From assembly GCA_945896935.1 (NCBI GenBank), contig CAMDER010000004.1:1-27409 (forward strand): a stretch of DNA of 27,409 bases, in the 5' to 3' direction. Position 1 is the stretch's first letter, and the number at the start of each line of letters is the position of its first letter. The stretch comes from Bifidobacterium breve (GTDB lineage: Bacteria; Actinomycetota; Acidimicrobiia; Acidimicrobiales; Ilumatobacteraceae). A program made the translations under genes and the position numbers. Below, one piece after another: positions 21,926-27,409 of the stretch. The notes under the pieces are model-generated. The model had not been told where the DNA came from. It saw only the letters and a program-made list of their open reading frames with translations, and ran no database searches.

Positions 21926-24610
21926 CTACTTAGTGTCTGATTTCTTTTTACCGCTTGAAGCGAGCACAGCATGTGCAGCCGCCAGGCGGGCAATCGGGAC
22001 TCGGAACGGTGAGCAGCTCACATAATCGAGACCAACTCGGTAGAAGAGATCAATTGATTCGGGGTCGCCGCCGTGTTCTCCACAAACACCCAACTTGATA
22101 CCGGGCTTGGCGGCGCGACCACGCTTGGCGGCAATTTTTACCAATTCGCCGACGCCATCTTGATCGATGGTTTCGAACGGGTTGCGCTTCAGCAATCCGC
22201 CTTCGAGATAGGCCGGCATCATGCGGCTTTCGATGTCGTCACGGCTAAAACCAAAGGTCATCTGGGTGAGGTCGTTGGTACCAAAGCTGAAGAAGTCGGC
22301 TTCTTCAGCCAACTCATCAGCTCGCAAGGCGGCACGTGGAGTTTCAATCATCGTTCCGATGGAGACCTTGGGCTTCTTTGCCGAGCCTTTGGTTGCGTCA
22401 GCAATTCCCTTCACAACCCACGAACGAGCCAAGGCCATTTCTTCACGGGTCACAGTGAGCGGAATCATGACTTCAACGATGGGCTTGCCACCTTTGGCGG
22501 CACGGTCTGCTGCCGCTTCCATGAGTGCCTGTACCTGCATCGCGTACAAGCCCGGCTTCACAACGCCAAGACGTACACCACGGGTTCCGAGCATCGGGTT
22601 GTGTTCAGCCCATTCGTGAGCGGCCTTTAGCAATCGTTCTTTTTCTGTTGACCACTCGGCAGGTGGCGTCGTGGCTTTTTCGATTTCAAGTTCGTGTACG
22701 TTGGGCAAGAATTCGTGCAACGGCGGATCAAGCAAACGCACCGTGACAGGAAGTCCGTCCATGGCCTTCAAGATGTCGATGAAGTCTTTCTTTTGTACTT
22801 TGCGAAGTTCTTCAAGCGCGCTCGCTTCTTCTGCTGCGCTTTGCGCCAAGATCATGCGGCGCACAACGGGCAGACGATCTTCGGCCAAGAACATGTGCTC
22901 GGTACGGCACAGGCCAATACCTTCAGCGCCAAGTTTGCGAGCGTTTGTTGCATCTTCGCCAGTGTCGGCGTTTGCTCGCACTGCCATCTTGCCCTTGCGG
23001 ACCTGATCACACCACTGCAGGATGATTTCAAATTCTTTGGGCGGCTTGGCCTCTTGCAATGCAAGTGAACCAAGAACGACTTCGCCAGTTGTTCCGTCAA
23101 GCGAAATGATGTCGCCTTCTTTGACGACGATGTCGCCAACGGTGAACTGCTTGCCGTCAATCTTGATGGCTTCAGCGCCGACAACTGCTGGCGTTCCCCA
23201 ACCACGGGCAACAACGGCGGCGTGGCTGACGAGACCACCACGAGCGGTCAAGATACCTTCAGCGATCATCATGCCGTGAACGTCTTCTGGGCTTGTTTCG
23301 CTGCGCACCAAAATAACTTTTTCTCCACGGTCGGATGCATCAGCTGCCTCATCGGCGGTGAAGTACACCTTGCCGACGGCTGCGCCAGGTGAAGCGGCGA
23401 GACCCTTAGCAATAACTTTCTTGGCGCCAGCCTCGAACTGCGGGTGAAGAACCTGATCGAGATGCTCGGCAGCAACGCGAGTAATCGCTTCTACCTTGCT
23501 GATCTTCCAAGAATTCTTTTTGCCCTTTGAGCCAACAGTTCCCTTGGTCATGTCGACAGCCATACGCAGAGCAGCGGCACCAGTGCGCTTACCAACACGA
23601 GTCTGCAACATCCACAACTTGCCTTGATCAATGGTGAACTCGGTGTCGCACATGTCTTTGTAATGAGCTTCAAGGCGAACGAATATCGCCATCAATTCGG
23701 TGTGAATCTTCGGGAACTTCGCCTTCAGAGCATCGAGATCTTCGGTATTTCGAATACCAGCAACCACGTCTTCACCCTGCGCGTTGACCAAGAAGTCGCC
23801 GTACGGAACGTTTTCGCCAGTTGCTGCGTTACGAGTGAATCCAACGCCGGTACCTGAGTTGTCATCGCGGTTACCGAACACCATCGTTTGCACGTTGACT
23901 GCCGTACCTAAGTTGTGGTCGATCTTTTCTCGGACGCGATACGCAATGGCGCGAGCGCCGTTCCAGCTCTTGAAGACCGCTTCAACTGCACCCCGCAATT
24001 GTGCTTCGGGCTTTTGCGGGAATGCTTTGCCAGTTTCTTTCTTGACGACTTCGAGGTACTGCGCACAAAGTTCTTTGAGAACGGCTGAAGTCAACTCAGC
24101 ATCGTTTTTGACTTTGGCCTTGTCTTTGGCGGCTTCGAGCGGGTGCTCAAAGTGATGCCCTTCAACGCCAAGCACAATGCGGCCGTACATCGCGATGAAA
24201 CGACGGTACGAGTCGTACGCAAAACGCTCGTCGCCAGTCACTTTGGCAAGACCCTTCACGCTCTTGTCATTGAGTCCGAGGTTGAGGACCGTGTCCATCA
24301 TTCCGGGCATCGAGAACTTGGCACCCGAGCGAACACTGACGAGCAGCGGATCATTGGGATCGCCAAGACTGCGCTTCATGGCCTTTTCGAGTTTGGCGAT
24401 ATGCGACTTGATTTCGGCGTCAATGCTCTTGGGCCAACCGCCCACCATGTAATCACGGCAAGCATCAGTGCTAATGGTGAAGCCCGGGGGAACCGGCAAC
24501 TTCAAGACACTGGTCATCTCAGCAAGATTTGCGCCCTTGCCTCCGAGCAGATCTTTCATCTGCATAGGTTGGCGGCGATGTTTCTGGTCGAATGAATAGA
24601 CGTAAGGCAC
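21926..24610 (-). CDS. ppdK: Pyruvate, phosphate dikinase
   Basis: The 894-residue enzyme reversibly converts pyruvate, ATP and phosphate to PEP, AMP and pyrophosphate. The ATP-grasp domain begins with LLGGKGANLAEM (21-32), the central swivelling domain carries phospho-accepting His463 in TARGGLVSHAAV with the regulatory-type Thr455, and the PEP/pyruvate barrel ends with the catalytic Cys in LGVCGEHGG near residue 840. Length and domain order are those of full PPDK rather than PEP synthase. The start codon is GTG, with no ribosome-binding site and a TAGACT hexamer 8 nt upstream. It heads the 14-kb minus-strand run and diverges from the M50 protease gene. No PPDK regulatory protein gene is in the window. 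Confidence 0.97.
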   Translation of the reverse strand: MPYVYSFDQKHRRQPMQMKDLLGGKGANLAEMTSVLKLPVPPGFTISTDACRDYMVGGWPKSIDAEIKSHIAKLEKAMKRSLGDPNDPLLVSVRSGAKFSMPGMMDTVLNLGLNDKSVKGLAKVTGDERFAYDSYRRFIAMYGRIVLGVEGHHFEHPLEAAKDKAKVKNDAELTSAVLKELCAQYLEVVKKETGKAFPQKPEAQLRGAVEAVFKSWNGARAIAYRVREKIDHNLGTAVNVQTMVFGNRDDNSGTGVGFTRNAATGENVPYGDFLVNAQGEDVVAGIRNTEDLDALKAKFPKIHTELMAIFVRLEAHYKDMCDTEFTIDQGKLWMLQTRVGKRTGAAALRMAVDMTKGTVGSKGKKNSWKISKVEAITRVAAEHLDQVLHPQFEAGAKKVIAKGLAASPGAAVGKVYFTADEAADASDRGEKVILVRSETSPEDVHGMMIAEGILTARGGLVSHAAVVARGWGTPAVVGAEAIKIDGKQFTVGDIVVKEGDIISLDGTTGEVVLGSLALQEAKPPKEFEIILQWCDQVRKGKMAVRANADTGEDATNARKLGAEGIGLCRTEHMFLAEDRLPVVRRMILAQSAAEEASALEELRKVQKKDFIDILKAMDGLPVTVRLLDPPLHEFLPNVHELEIEKATTPPAEWSTEKERLLKAAHEWAEHNPMLGTRGVRLGVVKPGLYAMQVQALMEAAADRAAKGGKPIVEVMIPLTVTREEMALARSWVVKGIADATKGSAKKPKVSIGTMIETPRAALRADELAEEADFFSFGTNDLTQMTFGFSRDDIESRMMPAYLEGGLLKRNPFETIDQDGVGELVKIAAKRGRAAKPGIKLGVCGEHGGDPESIDLFYRVGLDYVSCSPFRVPIARLAAAHAVLASSGKKKSDTK

Positions 24611-24618
24611 GGTGAGAA

Positions 24619-24624
24619 AGTCTA
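24619..24624 (-). promoter_or_regulatory. Candidate -10 element for a leaderless ppdK transcript
   Basis: On the minus strand TAGACT lies 8 nt before the GTG at 24610. A weak TTAGGT hexamer is 17 bp further upstream. It shares a 48-bp divergent gap with the M50 protease promoter. Confidence 0.4.
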
Positions 24625-24644
24625 CGACCTGACGCCCCGAGACC

Positions 24645-24650
24645 TAACAT
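24645..24650 (+). promoter_or_regulatory. Candidate -10 element for a leaderless M50 protease transcript
   Basis: TAACAT lies 8 nt before the ATG at 24659, and no ribosome-binding site is present. The -35 region falls within the ppdK promoter, so the two divergent promoters would overlap face to face. Confidence 0.4.
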
Positions 24651-24658
24651 CACAGTTC

Positions 24659-25903
24659 ATGCGCATTTTCGGATTCCCGGTGCAGATACGTCCTGGCTTC
24701 GCCCTGTTCATGATGTTGATCGTCGTCGTTAACGGCGTCCCCATGGGGCCATGGTTGGCGGGCTCAGTTGCCTTCTTTACCTTGTTCCACGAACTCGGAC
24801 ATGCCGTCGCAGCGCGACAGACCGGCGCCACCGCCAGTATTTCGCTCGATTTCTTGGCTGGATATGCATCTTTTACCCCAACTCGCCATCTCAAACGGTG
24901 GGAACGAGCCGGAATTTCAATCGCTGGGCCTTTCACCCAGGTCGCACTCGGCTGCGCTGTTTTGATTGCCCTTGGCGTTAACCCACTTGATCACGACCAA
25001 TTCGCGGCTGATTATTGGTCGTTCGCTATTTGGTGGGCTGGTCCGGTCATCGGAATTTTTAACCTGATTCCCGTTTTGCCACTTGACGGTGGAACGATCG
25101 CTGCAGAAATCATTGATTTCTTTGCCCCAGGACGCGGTCGGACCTTAATGATCAAACTCAGTCCCCCATTGACCGCTCTTGGTTTTGTGGCAATGGTTCT
25201 CGTCGACAACTTGCGTCCACTCGCTGCGTTCGCTGCCATCTTGTTGGTTTTGCAATTACAAACGATGTCGGCCCACACGTCGAATAGTCCCGATCGCCGT
25301 ACCGCCCTCCTTGAACGCCAGCGCCAATTGGCCGCCGAGGCTGAAGACACCGCTTGGACGAGCGGGCGACCCGGAATGTTGCAGAGCCCACAAGTGATGT
25401 CACCGTGGTGGGATGCATATTCAATGTTGCGCGCTGGGCATTCTTCGCCCACATCAGTCATTGTGAACGATCTGTTGAACACGTCCGAAGATCGTGCTCC
25501 ATGGTGGCCACCACACGCGGCAAGCGTTGAGCAACTTGCCCCGCTAGTTGAGCATCTATCACGACCATTGCCAGAGCCAACATCTGAGACTCCCGAAATT
25601 GCCGCATTCACGCTTCTCACAATTTTACGACGCACCGGCCACTTCGAAGATGCAGCCCGCTACGGGTCGTTGCTTTTTAAGGCTCATCCCTCGTCACTTG
25701 TCGCTATCGAAACGGCGCGATGCATCACGATGATTGGTCATTATGACACCGCCGCACAATGGCTCACCGTTGCCGGACGAGTCGACGATCAACACGATCA
25801 ATTACTCATTGCCGTGGAAAACTTTGCCGAATTACAAGCGTTGCGCGGCCGCACCGATATTGAAGAGTTAGTAATTCAACTCAGGAATCAACAAATTTCG
25901 TAG
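24659..25903 (+). CDS. Membrane M50-family (site-2) metalloprotease with long C-terminal soluble region
   Basis: The 414-residue protein has an N-terminal membrane core of about 205 residues with the zinc motif HELGH (His44, Glu45, His48) in the first helix pair and the third ligand region N135-LIPVLPLDGG (Asp143) in a later helix, as in SpoIVFB/Rv-type M50B proteases. Family members cut membrane-embedded regulators such as anti-sigma factors. The remaining 200 residues are soluble; from about residue 300 they are helix-rich with repeated alanine-rich, aromatic-containing units that look like TPR or TPR-like repeats. No PDZ or CBS domain is recognisable. It overlaps the convergent YgfZ-like gene by 23 bp. 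No anti-sigma gene lies next to it, so the substrate is unknown. Confidence 0.88.
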   Translation: MRIFGFPVQIRPGFALFMMLIVVVNGVPMGPWLAGSVAFFTLFHELGHAVAARQTGATASISLDFLAGYASFTPTRHLKRWERAGISIAGPFTQVALGCAVLIALGVNPLDHDQFAADYWSFAIWWAGPVIGIFNLIPVLPLDGGTIAAEIIDFFAPGRGRTLMIKLSPPLTALGFVAMVLVDNLRPLAAFAAILLVLQLQTMSAHTSNSPDRRTALLERQRQLAAEAEDTAWTSGRPGMLQSPQVMSPWWDAYSMLRAGHSSPTSVIVNDLLNTSEDRAPWWPPHAASVEQLAPLVEHLSRPLPEPTSETPEIAAFTLLTILRRTGHFEDAARYGSLLFKAHPSSLVAIETARCITMIGHYDTAAQWLTVAGRVDDQHDQLLIAVENFAELQALRGRTDIEELVIQLRNQQIS

Positions 25904-26720
25904 CGCCAACGACAACACCAAGTTCAACTGCACGTGCGACATACGCCAGAGCGCAGTCAGGTGCAACCGACGTAAATTCACCAACGGTTTCTCCGTTAAC
26001 AATAACGGCATCACCAGACTTTGCGTTGTCAACAATTGCGCCAGTCAGTAGACGCAAATTCTTCGGTGCGGTTGATCCACGGCTATCCATACGTTCAACT
26101 AGTTCCTGGCCCGGATAACAGCCCTTGGTGAAACTCACCGCTATCGATACGACTCCCGTTGCTGCCGGCAAGGTTTCACCCGCAATAATTTCGCTGCCCA
26201 TGGCAGGCCAACTCGAGCGGATGCGCATTGCGTCAAATTCTTCAGGAGACACCTGAACAAATTGCGAAACCACCGACTCGTCAATCGTGGTTAGTGGCGC
26301 ATCGACAACGTCGCCATTGCCCCATTGCGAAACTGCAAATCCGGCTTGCTCGATTGGCGAACCATCTTGACTGCGTAGCGACAAATATTTTTGTGATGTA
26401 ACAGCAATATCAGCTTTGACTCTGATCTTGAATCGATTCAAACGGGCCAGCAATTGGTCGCCTAAACCTTCGACATTTTCAGTGTCAAGAATAAATGTCT
26501 CGTCTTCGGCGCGGGTGACTCGCACCAAGGCAATGACTTTGCCCATGGGTTCAAGTACAAACGAATAACGCGATCCACCAACGGGCATTGAGGCAATGTC
26601 GTTACTCAATTGCGAGTGCAAATACTTGCCGGCATCGACACCAGAAACAGCGAATACTAAATGTTCAGTTTCACAGGCAATGATGTTGTCGTTCGTGGTG
26701 TTGCTCATGGTGTTGCTCAC
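25881..26720 (-). CDS. YgfZ/GcvT-like folate-binding protein
   Basis: The 279-residue protein matches the YgfZ branch of the GcvT (aminomethyltransferase) superfamily. It contains the signature K199-GCYPGQE206 with conserved Cys201, an early LHSQLSND segment, and the C-terminal beta-barrel. YgfZ proteins use tetrahydrofolate to support repair or assembly of certain iron-sulfur enzymes, and MiaB is a documented client in E. coli; miaB is in this window, though not adjacent. The start is ambiguous: a GTG at 26720 overlaps the trpE stop (GTGA), and an ATG at 26708 follows in frame because of a duplication. Its 3' end overlaps the convergent M50 protease gene by 23 bp, and no terminator is visible. 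Confidence 0.9.
   Translation of the reverse strand: MSNTMSNTTNDNIIACETEHLVFAVSGVDAGKYLHSQLSNDIASMPVGGSRYSFVLEPMGKVIALVRVTRAEDETFILDTENVEGLGDQLLARLNRFKIRVKADIAVTSQKYLSLRSQDGSPIEQAGFAVSQWGNGDVVDAPLTTIDESVVSQFVQVSPEEFDAMRIRSSWPAMGSEIIAGETLPAATGVVSIAVSFTKGCYPGQELVERMDSRGSTAPKNLRLLTGAIVDNAKSGDAVIVNGETVGEFTSVAPDCALAYVARAVELGVVVGATKFVDS
26697..26720. repeat. 12-bp tandem duplication of the YgfZ-like gene start
   Basis: On the minus strand gtgagcaacacc is followed directly by atgagcaacacc, differing only in the first base. Each copy begins with a usable start codon, so the protein begins MSNTMSNT or just MSNT. Confidence 0.85.
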
Positions 26721-27409
26721 GCTTTCGTTCCGCCGTCAAGGCGACGCTTAGTCATTCGACGGGCCGCGGGAATCGCAGCCAATAGTCCTGCCGCCTTGTT
26801 GCGGCATTCAAGATCTTCGTCATCGGGCTCGCTGTCGGCCACGATTCCAGCGCCCGCTTGCAAATAGGCCGCCGACTCACCAATAAACATGGTGCGAATG
26901 GCAATAGCCGTATCAAGGTTGCCGCTGAAGTCGACGTACCCGACGACTCCGGCATACGGACCACGCTTCACTGGTTCGAGTTCGTCAATGATTTCCATTG
27001 CTCGAACTTTTGGCGCACCACTGACGGTGCCAGCCGGAAGAGTGGCGCGCAAAACATCAATTGCTGTCTTACCGGGCACGAGCGCCCCACTCACTTGCGA
27101 CGTGAGGTGCATGACGTGGCTGTACTTTTCAAGAGTCATTAACTCATCAACAACGACAGTCCCAAATGTTGATACACGTCCCACATCGTTGCGTGCAAGG
27201 TCAACCAACATCACGTGCTCGGCGACTTCTTTCGGGTTCTCACGAAGTTCTGCTGCCAAGCGGCGATCGTGTTCATCATTTGTACCGCGCTTACGGGTTC
27301 CTGCGATTGGTCGACTGATCACTCGACCACCGAGTAATTGCACCATCGGCTCGGGCGAACTGCCCACAATGGTGACTCCGGGATGACGCAAGAAGTACAT
27401 ATACGGACT
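26717..27409 (-). CDS. trpE: Anthranilate synthase component I, C-terminal part (5' end outside window)
   Basis: The 230 visible residues belong to the chorismate-binding domain, running off the right edge in an open frame. Seen in order are SPYMYFL, the IAGTRKRG motif, ARNDVGRV, GTVSGAPKVRAMEII and the KRGPYAGVVGY segment, followed by the conserved late GAGIVADS-x-P helix. The enzyme converts chorismate and glutamine to anthranilate in tryptophan synthesis, with TrpG as amidotransferase partner. PabB and salicylate synthase share this domain. The GTVSGAPK form and the absence of the usual PabB or isochorismate-type changes favour TrpE, but the N-terminal tryptophan-binding part that would settle it lies outside. 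The stop overlaps the YgfZ-like gene's GTG start. Confidence 0.85.
   Translation of the reverse strand, partial: SPYMYFLRHPGVTIVGSSPEPMVQLLGGRVISRPIAGTRKRGTNDEHDRRLAAELRENPKEVAEHVMLVDLARNDVGRVSTFGTVVVDELMTLEKYSHVMHLTSQVSGALVPGKTAIDVLRATLPAGTVSGAPKVRAMEIIDELEPVKRGPYAGVVGYVDFSGNLDTAIAIRTMFIGESAAYLQAGAGIVADSEPDDEDLECRNKAAGLLAAIPAARRMTKRRLDGGTKA

Noticed and set aside
22073..22630. 185-codon plus-strand open frame inside ppdK
   Set aside because: It is antisense to a fully conserved ppdK domain and has no promoter, ribosome site or family similarity.
24143..24595. 150-codon plus-strand open frame over the ppdK 5' end
   Set aside because: It is antisense to the conserved ATP-grasp domain and shows no protein-family signals.

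Overview
The window is a housekeeping segment from an actinobacterial chromosome, most likely the class Acidimicrobiia or a close relative. This rests on gene content: an F420-type deazaflavin-dependent oxidoreductase, a B12-dependent ribonucleotide reductase, Gram-positive-type SOS boxes (CGAAC-N4-GTTCG), an actinobacterial-type aminotransferase DapC, and the order nrdR - LysM protein - lexA followed by hflX, dapF, miaA, miaB and a primary-type sigma factor. That order recalls the M. tuberculosis Rv2703-Rv2733c region, from memory of that genome. Base composition looks near 50% GC by eye, low for the phylum. No tRNA, rRNA, insertion sequence, prophage or CRISPR array was seen.

Layout. 1-3043 (+): the 3' end of the ribosome-rescue hydrolase ArfB, a Ddn-like nitroreductase-fold protein, an unusual zinc-ribbon SDR-like oxidoreductase and a patatin-like lipase, ending in a strong two-way terminator. 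3117-9761 (-): nrdJ, a molybdopterin oxidoreductase, nrdR and a LysM membrane protein. A 531-bp intergenic region upstream of nrdJ carries a candidate NrdR box over a promoter and several DnaA-box-like sites. 9762-9989: a divergent SOS control region with three LexA boxes, two on the LysM promoter and one on the lexA promoter. 9990-10622 (+): lexA. 10659-24610 (-): a nearly continuous 14-kb run, in transcription order ppdK, AIM24-family gene, terC, dnaG, sigma factor, miaB, miaA, dapF, hflX, dapC and a two-TM membrane protein. Most junctions in this run overlap or lie within 11 bp; the exceptions are the 35-bp gap after ppdK and the 70-bp gap between miaA and dapF. 24659-25903 (+): an M50 protease with a long soluble tail. 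25881-27409 (-): a YgfZ/GcvT-like protein and the 3' part of trpE.

How the genes connect. NrdR is encoded beside nrdJ, and the best NrdR-box match lies over the nrdJ promoter, so regulator and target sit together with a molybdoenzyme gene between them. LexA controls itself and, apparently more tightly, the LysM protein, which by analogy with Rv2719c or YneA may halt division during DNA damage. dapC and dapF both serve lysine and peptidoglycan precursor synthesis and flank hflX. miaA and miaB perform consecutive tRNA A37 modifications. dnaG and the sigma gene form the core of a macromolecular-synthesis cluster.

The most notable pattern is regulatory. Seven genes, including lexA, have a TANNNT hexamer 6-8 nt upstream of the chosen start codon and no clear Shine-Dalgarno sequence, which points to widespread leaderless transcription. 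I did not find a clear multi-gene system of a wholly new kind. The least explained genes are the SDR-like protein (743-2317), the orphan molybdoenzyme, the two-TM protein at 10659-11366 and the M50 protease tail.
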